From NCBI GenBank assembly GCA_023055425.1, contig JALGPY010000010.1, forward strand, positions 23,476,363 through 23,540,362: DNA of 64,000 bases, given 5' to 3'. A program made the translations under genes and the position numbers. The notes under the pieces are model-generated. The model was not told the DNA's origin, made no database searches, and was given only the letters and a program-made list of their open reading frames with translations. This document shows positions 23,415-33,815 of this stretch, piece by piece; position 1 is the stretch's first letter, and every line of letters begins with the position of its first letter. Origin of the DNA: Linanthus parryae (Eukaryota; Streptophyta; Magnoliopsida; Ericales; Polemoniaceae).

Positions 23415-24695
23415 TGTCACGACCCGTATCTTTTTCTCTTTACGTTGATTAATAATACATCAGAGTAAACGCGTCATTTTTAGGCCGCGACGGAAATACG
23501 AACCTTTTGGCTTTTGAATAAAAATAGCGGAAGCTTAGAAATAGACAACTCTTTTCAATTTGAATGAAAAACGTCATTTTCCTATTCAATTGAGCAATAT
23601 TGTTTACAATTATCCAATAAAAGAATCTTGACAAATATTACAATTAATTTGCAAACGCTATAAATCTAGCCCGTCTATAGTCTCGAATCGACCCGTTCCG
23701 GTACCTGTAGATATTTTAGGGTGAGCAAAAAGCCCAGTAGGTACCGCCTAACCACTGGCGTAGAAATATAATAATCAATTAAACTGTAACATCGCGAATC
23801 ACATAATTATCAAGCTTTAGACATCATGCGAATAACAAACAATAACTTAACAATCAACATATAAGCATATAATCATGTATAGACCGTAATTACAGTAGAC
23901 GTGAAAACTATATTTCCCCTACCTCAATAATAGCTTCAGGATAACAGCTTTGAAATGATACAAGTAGCTCCTAATCTCTTATCTCGGAATATTCCCAGTA
24001 TCTCTCTATCTCACTTATCGGTAGTTGAATCGAATCTGGAATGAGAAATAACTAAAGCACTAGCCTCTATTTATAGAAGTCAACGACCAATCAGATCGCG
24101 ACGAGTCACAGGGACACATGTCGTGCATGCACTGAAAGCTGTGCCACACAACGACACGTGTTGCCTGTGTGTCACACATGGATAAGGATGGCCTCAGAGC
24201 GTGACACATAACCCCCCCTACGTGTCGCGCATGCAGGGAAAGTCGCAGATGTTGTGACACGTGTCCCTCTACGTGTCAAACATTTATTTGGCCAAATCTA
24301 AATGCTTATCCTCAACTACCGCGTCAAATAAACATGTAATTTACTCACGTCAAGCATATAAAAAGCCACATATCACAAGATGCATAAACAATACTTAATT
24401 AACACTTAAACTAAAGATTATCACTAACTAACACTTAAACTAGTAATTAGCACTAATTAACACTTAAACTAGTGGTTAGCACTAATTAACACTTAAACTA
24501 GTGATTAGCACTAATCATTCCCTAATTATTTTTATCTTTAATTTAGAAATAGAATAAGAAATTATGACTTTTGGTGTATTTCTGGTCGAGCTTAACATTT
24601 ATAGTTTAGTAATTATGAGTACATCTATCAACTACTAAACAATTAAATATGAAATAAACAGATGTAACATAAGCTTAAGAAATGCAGTTATTACA
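23415..24695 (-). repeat. LTR variant Y, second copy
   Basis: 1281 bp. Differs from the first Y at about two places (T for C near 23600 and near 24571). TATA at 24067-24076, G-boxes near 24155 and 24258. Confidence 0.9.
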
Positions 24696-25040
24696 TTCTT
24701 CCCTCCTTAATAAAATTTCGTCCTCGAAATTTGAATTTTAATTATAGTGGGTTTCTATTTCAAAAATCATTCTTATCATGACATAAACAATCTCATCACT
24801 TTTGCATAGCCAGACAGCATGCCTACAACACTCCCCTTGCGCCCCGGCATACCTCGCTTGGATCAAGTTAGCCAAGACCGAGTCCCGTGCGTAGGTGACG
24901 AGCGATGCAGGTACCACACTCTACCCCAAAACGTATCCGGCATACCTCGCTTGGATCAAGTTAGCCAAGACCGAGTCCCGGGCGCAAATGTCGGGTAAGG
25001 TGGATTTAACACACCGGGCTGGCACCGCTCTGATACCACT
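24696..25040 (-). other. Short internal domain, second copy
   Basis: 345 bp, nearly identical to 21813-22157. Its last bases before the LTR are ACCACT instead of ACCAAA, because it joins a Y-type LTR. Primer site TGGTATCAGAGC on the minus strand (25026-25037). Confidence 0.88.
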
Positions 25041-26321
25041 TGTCACGACCCGTATCTTTTTCTCTTTACGTTGATTAATAATACATCAGAGTAAACGCGT
25101 CATTTTTAGGCCGCGACGGAAATACGAACCTTTTGGCTTTTGAATAAAAATAGCGGAAGCTTAGAAATAGACAACTCTTTTCAATTTGAATGAAAAACGT
25201 CATTTTCCTATTCAATTGAGCAATATCGTTTACAATTATCCAATAAAAGAATCTTGACAAATATTACAATTAATTTGCAAACGCTATAAATCTAGCCCGT
25301 CTATAGTCTCGAATCGACCCGTTCCGGTACCTGTAGATATTTTAGGGTGAGCAAAAAGCCCAGTAGGTACCGCCTAACCACTGGCGTAGAAATATAATAA
25401 TCAATTAAACTGTAACATCGCGAATCACATAATTATCAAGCTTTAGACATCATGCGAATAACAAACAATAACTTAACAATCAACATATAAGCATATAATC
25501 ATGTATAGACCGTAATTACAGTAGACGTGAAAACTATATTTCCCCTACCTCAATAATAGCTTCAGGATAACAGCTTTGAAATGATACAAGTAGCTCCTAA
25601 TCTCTTATCTCGGAATATTCCCAGTATCTCTCTATCTCACTTATCGGTAGTTGAATCGAATCTGGAATGAGAAATAACTAAAGCACTAGCCTCTATTTAT
25701 AGAAGTCAACGACCAATCAGATCGCGACGAGTCACAGGGACACATGTCGTGCATGCACTGAAAGCTGTGCCACACAACGACACGTGTTGCCTGTGTGTCA
25801 CACATGGATAAGGATGGCCTCAGAGCGTGACACATAACCCCCCCTACGTGTCGCGCATGCAGGGAAAGTCGCAGATGTTGTGACACGTGTCCCTCTACGT
25901 GTCAAACATTTATTTGGCCAAATCTAAATGCTTATCCTCAACTACCGCGTCAAATAAACATGTAATTTACTCACGTCAAGCATATAAAAAGCCACATATC
26001 ACAAGATGCATAAACAATACTTAATTAACACTTAAACTAAAGATTATCACTAACTAACACTTAAACTAGTAATTAGCACTAATTAACACTTAAACTAGTG
26101 GTTAGCACTAATTAACACTTAAACTAGTGATTAGCACTAATCATTCCCTAATTATTTTTATCTTTAATTTAGAAATAGAATAAGAAATTATGACTTTCGG
26201 TGTATTTCTGGTCGAGCTTAACATTTATAGTTTAGTAATTATGAGTACATCTATCAACTACTAAACAATTAAATATGAAATAAACAGATGTAACATAAGC
26301 TTAAGAAATGCAGTTATTACA
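25041..26321 (-). repeat. LTR variant Y, third copy
   Basis: 1281 bp, ending in TTATTACA at the array edge, followed by the target duplication GGGGT. On the minus strand it is the outermost 3' LTR-equivalent position. TATA at 25693-25702, G-boxes near 25781 and 25884. Confidence 0.9.
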
Positions 26322-26578
26322 GGGGTATTATTGCAGTTTTCTAAAAATTAGGGTAGGAAAAGAATTAGGTAGAAATTCTAACTTTCTGAGAATTACACCT
26401 TACCCCTAATTTCTAAAGTAGTACACATTTTTTTTTTTATTCCTTCTTCATCTCATTGTAAAAGAAATCCAATCTAAACTCTGTTAGGAAATTAGAAAAT
26501 TTAATTTAAAATTTTACCTCAAAAATCTTTGAAATATTACACATTAGCCCATCATAATTTTCAGCGGTGTTACAGATT

Positions 26579-27608
26579 ACCCAAGCCAAAAACCGCGGAA
26601 ATCGGTCGAGAAATGAGGTGGTTCGAGTTTGCCGCCGATAGGGCTAGCGATGGTATTCGTCGGCGATTTTTCCGGCGTTCTTGGCACCGGCTGGGCTCGT
26701 CTATTGTCTCCTCGAGTCCCTGGGAGTCTCCTGGAGCAGATTTGAAGTAGTGGGTAGCTCAGGTTAGTTCGGGCTTCGAGCTCCTCGCTGACGTCAATGT
26801 CGTTGGCTGCCGGCGGTGATGGTTGCGGGTTGATTCTGCAGCTAGCTGCTGCTTCTATTGCCTCCCCTTGGGTCGAAACAGAGAGGGAGAGGGAGGCTAC
26901 GGGTCGAGGGAGGCAGATGAGAGACGTAGGTGGTGGTGACGGTGGTTCCGTTGGTTTTCTCCGGTGGCGGTGGCGTGACTTATAGCCACTGTTGCTGCTG
27001 CTGCTTCTTTCTGGCCGAGAGGGAGGGAAGAAGCAGAGGGATGGAGGGTGAGAGAGAGAGATGGAGAGAAACAGAGCAGTGGTGGTGATGATGGCGTTCT
27101 CGTCGTCTTCTCCGGCAGCGGTCGTGGCGTGGCTTACGGCCACTGCCGCTGATTCTTCTAGTTCTGTTTGGCGGGAGGGAACAGAGTGGAGGGAGAGACG
27201 GCAGTTGTGGTGGTGGTGGCGGGTGTGATGCCGGTGGTGGTGGCAGCCGGTTGTGAGTCGAAGAAGGAGAAGAAGAAGTTTAAGAAGAAGGAGGAGAGGA
27301 GAGAGAGAACAATATTTTATTCTTTTCTTTCCTTGTTTTTTGGTAGAAACCATCAGATGATGGCGTGAGAAAGGGAGGAAACTCTCTTATTTTTTATTTC
27401 ACTTTATTTTATGTTTTGTTTATTTAATTGTCTTTTACTAATTTACTCAATAGGATCTAGAGTTTCTATAAATTACAATATTTACCCCCAACTTAAACAT
27501 CATATACTTCTTGAAACAACAACTACCTCCCCTCCCGTCCTATAATTTAAAAACTAAACTATACGAAAAGTCAGCAATTACCCTTTTAAAAAAAAACGGG
27601 GTATTACA
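26579..27608 (-). repeat. Final segment of the Tekay A 5' LTR
   Basis: Resumes exactly where the left LTR continues (compare 1732-2522). It contains a GC- and GA-rich part (26600-27330) with a long low-complexity open frame on the minus strand, rich in Leu, His, Ser and Pro. The frame is not kept in the partner LTR, so I do not call a gene. Confidence 0.85.
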
Positions 27609-27807
27609 ATTCAAGTCCTCCAATCTTGAGTGGTGGATCTTGAAAATCTTTCTTGGGAGCCATCACAATATTCGGAAGATGAAAGTATTTGAGGAGAAGA
27701 GATGAGGGGAAGAGAGGTACTACTGGGTGTGCCAAGATTTGTACATACAAATTTTATGCTAATGAAAACAAAAGCGATAAATTTGGAGTATCTAATATTA
27801 TATCGAT

Positions 27808-28609
27808 GAAGTTGATGTAGCCGATTACAATATCTGAATATAATTAAACATCAACAAAATCCTCTGATTCTTCTTCTTGAACGTCGAACCAGGACATCAC
27901 AGCTTGATCTTGGATCGAACGAGTAGGAGTTCTTCGATTTCGGCGAAGAACACGTTGAAGGTCTTAAAGAACACGAAAAACTTGCTTGAAGATCTTCGAA
28001 TGTCTGAAGAACCGGGCGACGATCTTTATGTTTGATGTATGAACTCTTCAGGGCTTTGGTAGCTTGATCTTCAGAGATCTCTCCTTCTTGCAAGATCGAA
28101 TCGTGTTATTTATGGCCTAGGTGTGACTCCTTTATATAGGCACTGGAGTAAGAGTTGTAGTCCTGTTAATACTCATACACCTAATTATATTTAATTGATT
28201 TATTCAATACAAGAATAGTCTCCACTAATAACATAGTTAATAAATGATTACTCATTTAGGAATAATGTTTTATTATTAGAAGTATTGTTTCGTATTTTCT
28301 GCACAAATTTGAAAAATGACGCGATATGATTGATCAAACTTGCTAGTCTTGTAGTTGCATCAATTTGACAAGTGGCCTTCTTTGATCGGACGTACTCGCT
28401 GACTTGTAGCCATGTCGTGCAGTGACATAGCGTCGTCATGGACCGTCCTTGTCTGTAAATAAGTGTTGCCTTATTTATAATTTAATCCATATTTAATTAT
28501 AATTCAAGGACAATAATTTGTCGAGCGATGCTTTTCGATCCACGAATTTCCAAAATAAGTGAGAACCCGTGGCGGTTTAAGTATCTGAAAATTTACATGT
28601 CTACACTAG
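27808..28609 (-). repeat. Probable copia-type LTR remnant
   Basis: LTR-like composition on the minus strand: TGTAGACATG start at 28609, TATA box (CCTATATAAAGG, about 28126-28138) and a downstream region ending near 27808 (TGATGTAGCC on the plus strand). I could not find a matching target duplication, so the edges are uncertain. The open frame at 27851-28093 lies in the transcribed LTR part and is unsupported as a gene. Confidence 0.4.
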
Positions 28610-29078
28610 GTCTCAAGTTGGAACTGCTGTAACCATGACTATACTTAATTGGGTCATTCTAAAAATACCATCTGACATACACTTTGGTCTCACAAAGAAA
28701 AACATTTGTTAACCAAAAGGAAGGGCCAACTTATGCGCAGAAAAGACAGCTAAAAGGGCAGGGTTTCCACTTCCGTCTCCATGTTTAAAGGGCCAACTTA
28801 TGAGCTGAAAAGACCAGTCAAAGAGTCAGTTTTCAACCCCGAACTTCTAAATTATATGACATGATACCAGGATTAAAGCGCGAAAATGGGAATGCAACGC
28901 AACCAATTTCACACTATCTTTTTTTTTTTTGCATATATCCTTTAACGCAAGTACATCATAGCAATGGAATTCTTTGAAAAACAAATAATATAAAAGCCAG
29001 CAAATGCAAACACACATACACAAGGTGATCTTGTCGCTTATTAACTTCCTCTGCGACGATGAGTTGGTCGCAAACCTC
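28610..29078. other. Downstream flank of the P450 gene
   Basis: AT-rich, with a short T run near 28919. It includes the probable second 3'-UTR exon (below 29079). A duplicated phrase (AAGGGCCAACTTATG at about 28720 and 28788) is the only repeat I noticed. Confidence 0.5.
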
Positions 29079-29199
29079 CTGTCAATACAAAATCATGCCA
29101 AATTAAATGGAATGGTATTTCAGTAGTTAATTTGTCATTAGAAAGCATTTAAACAATTGAGTGAATGTGATTTTGGTATGAGGATAAATAATGGCATAC
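29079..29199 (-). other. Probable 3'-UTR intron of the P450 gene
   Basis: Starting 27 bases after the stop codon, the minus strand reads AAG|GTATGCC, and 121 bases later a T-rich tract ends in TTGACAG|GAGG. This GT...AG pair fits a plant intron in size and splice sites and has an AT-rich interior. It is predicted only. An intron this close to a stop (under 50 nt) would not be expected to trigger nonsense-mediated decay. Confidence 0.5.
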
Positions 29200-29226
29200 C
29201 TTGGAATATGGACAACTCTAGTCTTT

Positions 29227-30795
29227 TTACTGTCTAGGAAAGAGGTTGACCTTTAGTGGAGTCTTCATACCAGTATGGAGGTTTTGGTTCTCTGAGAGGT
29301 CAATCTTCTGATTAGCTGGAATGCTCCATTCGAAACACATGACCAAATTGGCTAGAAGGAACTCCAAATTCTGAATAGCCATTCCATATGCCGGGCACAT
29401 CCTCCTCCCAGCTCCAAACGGCATCATCTTTATCTCTGTTGTCCCAGTTAAATCGAAAGAAACCGTGGCCGCATCTCCACCTGCGACGTTTGTGGTGGTC
29501 AAGAACCTCTCAGGCTTGAACTCCATGGGCTCCTCCCACACCTTGGGATCCATTCCTAACTCTGCTAGCATGAAGATAACCATGGCATTGGTGGGGATAG
29601 TATATCCCTCCAACTCCACCTCTTGAGTTACAGCATGAGGGATCCCGAAATGCGTTGGTGGATGACGCCTTAGACCTTCCAAGACCACGGCTTTTAAGTA
29701 AGGCATGTGTTGCAGATCCTCTTCTTTTACTCTACCGGTTACAGGCGAAACAACTTGCTTGATCTCTTGGTACAACTTGAGTTGTATGTTAGGGTTCTTT
29801 ACTAGATTCGCCATGATCCACTCTAGCGTGATGGACGTTGTATCCGTCCCCGCTAAGAGAAACTCAACGCAGAGACTAGCCATCTCTTTGTAACTCAGAT
29901 TTCTCTTCTGGTCGGGCAGCTCAAGATCCATCAATGTGTCTACATATGCCGTGGGATCTTCATTCTTGTTTTTGCCCCTCTGCCTTACGTGCTCGATTCG
30001 CGATTTGATCAAAGGGACTAGTAAATCCTCCTGATTTTGGTTCCCCCTTGCCAACTCCTCGTAACGGTCAGGGAACAAGATCTTCGACAGCCTGGGGAAC
30101 ACGTTAAGAGCTGTTGACCGCGATGCTATCAGCATGACTTGGTTAACCGCTGTTTGGACATCCCGGATTTTCTCATCCTCCAACCGTTTCCCCAGGCACA
30201 TGAATACTGAGAGAGAGAACGTGGCGTACTGGAAATGACTCAGTACGCCGATCCGACGACTGGACGACGACTCGTCCAGCAGACGGTCGATTAGCGTCTG
30301 GAGGACCCAATCACGAGCACCTGAGAAGGACATGGCCTGGGTAGGATTAAGAACCCCTGAGGTTAGGTTGCGGCGGAGAAGGCGCCAAGTGGAGCCGTAG
30401 GGAGCCAATGAAATCAGATCCTGGCTTTCTTTCTTCATGAACTTGACTGTTTCGACTGCTTTAGGACGCTCCGAGAATATGGCACCTTTTTGGATAAGAG
30501 CCTCATGGGCGGCGGAATGGCTGCTGATGAAAATAGCCCGGATAGGGCCTATCCGTAGTCCAAAGATGGGTCCATACTTGGACTTGAGGTCAAGGATTAC
30601 CTTCTCCAGCCCGGAGGAGAATTTAGGTGGAAATAGGACGCCGGCCAGAAAACCAAGTGTAGACGGTCCCGGGGGAAGGTGTTTCTTTTTGGTAGCTGAG
30701 GATCTGGTGGAGCTAGTAGCCAATGTATTTATGAGACATTTGAGGAAGAACGAGACACAAATGGATGCGATCACGAATGCAATCCAGCGTTCCAT
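29227..30795 (-). CDS. CYP89A: Cytochrome P450, CYP89A-like
   Basis: A 522-residue, uninterrupted plant P450, the normal length for the family. It has an N-terminal ER membrane anchor (about residues 5-22), a proline hinge PPGP (41-44), C-helix WRLLR (137-141), I-helix oxygen-binding AGTDTTS (315-321), ExxR (E373-R376), PERF (428-431) and heme loop FGAGRRMCP with Cys467 as heme ligand. Phrases such as HPPTHFGIPHAVT and FKPERFL, and the lack of introns, point to CYP89A in the CYP71 clan. P450s of this group are ER-bound monooxygenases supplied with electrons by NADPH-P450 reductase. One Arabidopsis CYP89A acts in chlorophyll-catabolite breakdown, but the substrate here is unknown. The start is the first Met of the frame, about 90 bases below a TATA box. 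All key residues are present. This is the one gene in the window that looks functional. Confidence 0.93.
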   Translation of the reverse strand: MERWIAFVIASICVSFFLKCLINTLATSSTRSSATKKKHLPPGPSTLGFLAGVLFPPKFSSGLEKVILDLKSKYGPIFGLRIGPIRAIFISSHSAAHEALIQKGAIFSERPKAVETVKFMKKESQDLISLAPYGSTWRLLRRNLTSGVLNPTQAMSFSGARDWVLQTLIDRLLDESSSSRRIGVLSHFQYATFSLSVFMCLGKRLEDEKIRDVQTAVNQVMLIASRSTALNVFPRLSKILFPDRYEELARGNQNQEDLLVPLIKSRIEHVRQRGKNKNEDPTAYVDTLMDLELPDQKRNLSYKEMASLCVEFLLAGTDTTSITLEWIMANLVKNPNIQLKLYQEIKQVVSPVTGRVKEEDLQHMPYLKAVVLEGLRRHPPTHFGIPHAVTQEVELEGYTIPTNAMVIFMLAELGMDPKVWEEPMEFKPERFLTTTNVAGGDAATVSFDLTGTTEIKMMPFGAGRRMCPAYGMAIQNLEFLLANLVMCFEWSIPANQKIDLSENQNLHTGMKTPLKVNLFPRQ

Positions 30796-30883
30796 ATTTA
30801 TCTATATGTCGCTCAACCAAAAAAAGGTTGTTATGATTGATTGCTACCTGTGGATGGCATGCTATTAGGGTGAAGACCTTGTG

Positions 30884-30892
30884 CTTATATAG
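30884..30892 (-). promoter_or_regulatory. TATA box of the P450 gene
   Basis: Minus strand CTATATAAG, 89 bases upstream of the start codon. This leaves room for a 5' leader of about 55-60 bases. Confidence 0.65.
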
Positions 30893-31423
30893 AGGGTCTG
30901 TGTGATCAATTTCACCTTACCCCTCTATGTTTATGTGAGTTCTCTTTATGGCCATTGTCCTATTTACGTTTTTTCTTTCCGAAATTGCAGAAGCGTAACG
31001 GAGGCTACTAGCAATCTCATTACCGTCTTAAGTGTGAGCAATGCAATTAATATGTAATCAAACATGAAATATTTTACAAGAAGGTAATGTTACATGTTAG
31101 TATAGATAATAGACGTGGCAATAGAACCGAAAAACCTCATTTTGTTTTGAGAAAAACCACATCCAATGTTACATCCATGAAAAAGATTGAAAAGAAAGAG
31201 ACACTGCTTGTTGGAAAGTTAAATTGATTAGATTTAGTGTTTCATTGATAAAATAGTGCTGTTAAAAATTGTCAGCAACATCTTTCTCCATTCGGAAAAG
31301 AGAAACTTGGCGGTGCAAAGTAGGACTTGAACCGAACATGGACGCACTGGGTGTGTGTGTGAAGCATAACTTAGCTGGCGTAAATATATAATGCATATTT
31401 TATATAGTAGATAGATCTCTATA
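30893..31423. other. P450 upstream region
   Basis: AT-rich intergenic sequence holding the upstream promoter region of the minus-strand P450 gene. I see no open frame or recognised repeat here. Confidence 0.5.
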
Positions 31424-32670
31424 TCTTGTAAATTATTAAGTCAGGGATTTTTTATTGTATCGTGTTGATTACTCTAATGTTTTTATTTATAAATTGTAAA
31501 AAAAATATAGTCAACGCATAGCTGGAGGCATGCCAAAAGCACGTTTAAAAAATATTTGTTGCTCTGGACGCAATAACTGTGCATTAGTTATATATTTATG
31601 TTTACAAAAAACTAAAAACAATGTGTAAACAAATTTTAGGTACAAAACAAGCCAAGAGGGACGATCATACCGCAGAGGGATTAGAAATAGACGGGGATGA
31701 TATATGTGCATGTCAACTGTTGAATATGGGAGTCCATGTTGATGATCGGCCGATTCAACAGTCCATTAGACCACCTCAAGCAGGAATGTTATAAAAAATA
31801 AGAACATCATTGTCAAAAAACATGCTCCAGATTAACTTTAAATAGGTCATCGTAAACCGCTCCATCCAAAAATCCATCTGACCATATTTACCAGTGCTTG
31901 AAACCAAACACAGAATTTATGATCATGGTCCAACCAATCCATTAAACCTCTCAAGCAGGAACCATGAACTTAAAAACAAAAGCATAACAACATTTTATTT
32001 CTTGTAGCTTGGTTACAACTTCATTAGAGAATGAGAGCTCTTGTAAATTATTAAGTCAGGGATTTTCTATTGTATCGTGTTCATTACTCTAATGTTTTTA
32101 TTACTTTGTTTAACTAAATATAAATTGTAAAAAAATTATAGTCAATGCATAGCTGGAGGCATGCCAAAAACACGTTAAAAAAATATTCGTTGCTGGACGC
32201 AATAAATGTGCATTAGTTATTTATTTATTTTTACAAAAAACTAAAAACAAAGAGTAAAAAAATTTAGGTACAAAACAAGCCAAGAGGGACGATCATAACG
32301 CTGAGGGATTAGAAATAGAGGGGGATGATATATGTGCATGTCAACTGTTGAATGAGAGGGTCCATATTGATGATCGGTCGATCCAACAGTCCATTAGACC
32401 ACCTCAAGCAGGAATGTTATACGAAAATAAGAACATCATTGTCAAAAAACATGCTCGAGATTAAGTTTAAATAGGTCATCGTAAACCGCTCCATCCAAAA
32501 ATCCATCTGACGATATTTACCAGTGCTTGAAACCAAACACAGTATTGATGATCATGGTCCAACCAATCCATTAAACCTCTCAAGCAGGAACCATGAACTT
32601 AAAAACAAAAGCATAACTACATTTTATTTGTTGTAGCTTGGTTACAACTTCATTAGGGAATGAGAGCTCT
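31424..32670. repeat. 615-bp tandem duplication
   Basis: Copy 1 (31424-32041) and copy 2 (32039-32670) are direct repeats with period 615 bp, both ending in AATGAGAGCTC. They differ by scattered substitutions and small indels, so the duplication is not very recent. No coding capacity is seen; the frame at 31511-31711 is disrupted in copy 2. Confidence 0.9.
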
Positions 32671-32685
32671 CCTTACCCTCACTTG

Positions 32686-32892
32686 CTATTTGGTATTGAG
32701 AGACATGGACACAAGTGGTTTAACATTGCCGTTTCCCTTTTGCGCAAATGCTAATTTGTTCATCTTCTTCCCCATTAACTCTCCATTGCAAAAACTGGCC
32801 AGCTTCAGGTTCTTACCTGCCAACACCGTGCTCCCACTCAACCGGCCGGTGGCCATTAACGCGATCCCGCCGTCGGCCGATTATACCGTTGT
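32686..32892 (-). pseudogene. Fragment resembling ADP-glucose pyrophosphorylase large subunit N-terminus
   Basis: On the minus strand a 64-codon open stretch (32880-32689) reads SADGGIALMATGRLSGSTVL, continues with KNLKLASFCNGELMGKK and ends VSMSLNTK followed by a stop (TAG, 32686-32688). From memory this matches the plastid transit peptide and mature start of plant AGPase large subunits (SFCNGELMGKK and MSL are the recognisable parts). That protein is the regulatory subunit of the enzyme making ADP-glucose for starch in plastids. The start codon is not preserved (a stop lies just before SADG) and nothing of the catalytic body follows, since repeats lie downstream. It is therefore a captured or relic fragment. 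No splice donor that would rescue it is convincing. Confidence 0.55.
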
Positions 32893-33170
32893 GTCGAAAT
32901 CTGACCGAGCAAATCGGAATTTACTGAATTAAGGCAGAGAAATTTGTGAGAGCTTAGTGCTGGTTACGTTATAGGCATAGAAACAGAAGATTGGGCCACG
33001 TTACCCATATTTGATTGTATCGACCAGCTCTCTTGTGTTTGTGTGAGCTTGTAATATTTCAAATACACTAGGAAAATTATTGGAAGGCCCGATAGTTCAT
33101 GTTTAGTTACCTGTTGGGGAATATTTGTTGGTGCTGTTTGACGATTAATCCATATAAGTAGAAAAGGTTT
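32893..33170. other. Intergenic, no feature seen
   Basis: Mixed-composition DNA between the gene fragment and the SINE-like head. Short frames only. Confidence 0.4.
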
Positions 33171-33246
33171 GGGGTGTAGTTGAGTTGGTTGGACTTGCAT
33201 TCTTAAGGCATTGGGCGCATTTCCTTAGAGGTCTTGAGTTTGAACA
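33171..33246 (+). mobile_element. tRNA-derived SINE-like head
   Basis: GGGGTGTAGTTGAGTTGGTT contains a good pol III A box (TAGTTGAGTTGG, 33177-33188). A weaker B-box-like GAGTTTGAAC lies at about 33235-33244. The layout resembles plant SINE heads derived from tRNA. No clear tail or target duplication was found, so it may be a relic. Confidence 0.45.
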
Positions 33247-33565
33247 TTGAGCCCATTGGCCTCTACAGCAGCGAGTCCATTGAGTACATTGAAATATGTA
33301 TCTTCCTCCTCCATCGCAATTCCTCTTTAAATCCTCCTCACCTTCGATCCCTCTCCTTCCACATCGCATCCCTCTCTCTCACGATCCCTCTCGCCTCTCT
33401 CTGCAATAACCGAATCCTTCACCACCAACGTCTTCTCTCTCTCTCTCTCTATCTCTCCGCGGCTCTCTGTTCGCCAGAAGAAGAAAAGAGCAGGGCGGCA
33501 GCAACCAGAACAGGTCGGAAAGACCAGTCAGGCCCCCCACCACCACTCCAAGTTTCGGATTATTG

Positions 33566-33647
<82 letters not shown>

Positions 33648-33815
33648 CCCCTTCTTCTCTTTGTGTTCCTCCAGTGTCCAGGGTCGTTTCTGACCCCTTT
33701 GTCTTCGAGCAGTTCGTCGGCTACAAAGAACTCTCCGGGTCTCTTCTTCGTTGCCTTTTCCTGTCGTCAATCTTTCCTCGTGTTAGACTCCATCTTTTCA
33801 ACTTGTAAGTTTTAA
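33247..33815. repeat. CT-rich tract with (CT)n microsatellite
   Basis: Strong pyrimidine bias on the plus strand, with an almost pure CT run at 33565-33643. The composition is that of a plant 5'-UTR or an LTR leader. GTAAGT at 33806-33811 could be a splice donor, but no coding exon follows. The open frames here are low-complexity. Confidence 0.85.

Larger units (their letters stand above)
19275..26321 (-). mobile_element. Tandem LTR array of a Tekay-derived non-autonomous element
   Basis: 7047 bp with TGTCACG...TTACA ends and a 5-bp duplication GGGGT (19270-19274 and 26322-26326). The order is LTR-X (19275-20531), LTR-Y (20532-21812), internal domain (21813-22157), X (22158-23414), Y (23415-24695), internal domain (24696-25040), Y (25041-26321). 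The X-Y-internal unit repeats with an exact period of 2883 bp and only about one to three differences seen by eye. The internal domain is 345 bp, with a primer site and a Tekay-style polypurine tract but no coding. Tandem arrays arise by unequal recombination between LTRs. The near-identity shows this was very recent. Confidence 0.88.
16462..26573. mobile_element. Solo LTR (~3.06 kb) interrupted by a tandem LTR array
   Basis: A TG...CA unit starting TGTAACACCCC and ending GGTGTTACA, flanked by the 5-bp duplication GATTA (16457-16461 and 26574-26578). Removing the nested array and one copy of its target duplication leaves 16462-19274 plus 26327-26573. There is no internal domain, primer site at the edge or second copy, so this is best read as a solo LTR left by LTR-LTR recombination. 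Size and termini resemble Tekay-type LTRs, but the sequence differs from Tekay A and Tekay B, so it is another family. Orientation is not resolved. Short frames inside (for example 19012-19215) are low-complexity and unsupported. Confidence 0.8.
7848..27608 (-). repeat. 5' LTR of Tekay A, interrupted by two insertions
   Basis: LTR of about 3.3 kb when the insertions are removed: segments 7848-9639, 15962-16461 and 26579-27608 plus target duplications. It starts on the plus strand with TGTAACACC next to the primer site and ends with GGTATTACA at 27608, the same terminus as the other LTR at 2522. The breaks are explained by an element at 9640-15956 (TSD TATAT) and a solo LTR at 16462-26573 (TSD GATTA). 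The third segment is longer than its partner (extra sequence around 26730-26830 and 27000-27120), so the other LTR has suffered deletions. The right host flank begins at 27609 (ATTCA); its TSD partner is outside the window. Confidence 0.85.

Noticed and set aside
19834..26000. Identical 61-80-codon frames repeated several times (19834, 22717, 20566, 23449, 25075, 21177, 24060, 25686)
   Set aside because: Their identity comes from the tandem LTR array, not from protein conservation; they lie in LTR promoter or leader sequence.
26577..27353. 258-codon minus-strand frame rich in Leu, His, Ser and Pro
   Set aside because: Lies in the Tekay A LTR; low-complexity, and the matching frame in the other LTR (2014-2268) is short and broken.
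28248..28439. 63-codon minus-strand frame near the P450 gene
   Set aside because: Lies within the LTR-like remnant; no homology recognised.
33234..33815. 193-codon frame with (SL)n stretch
   Set aside because: Created by the CT microsatellite; no recognisable protein.
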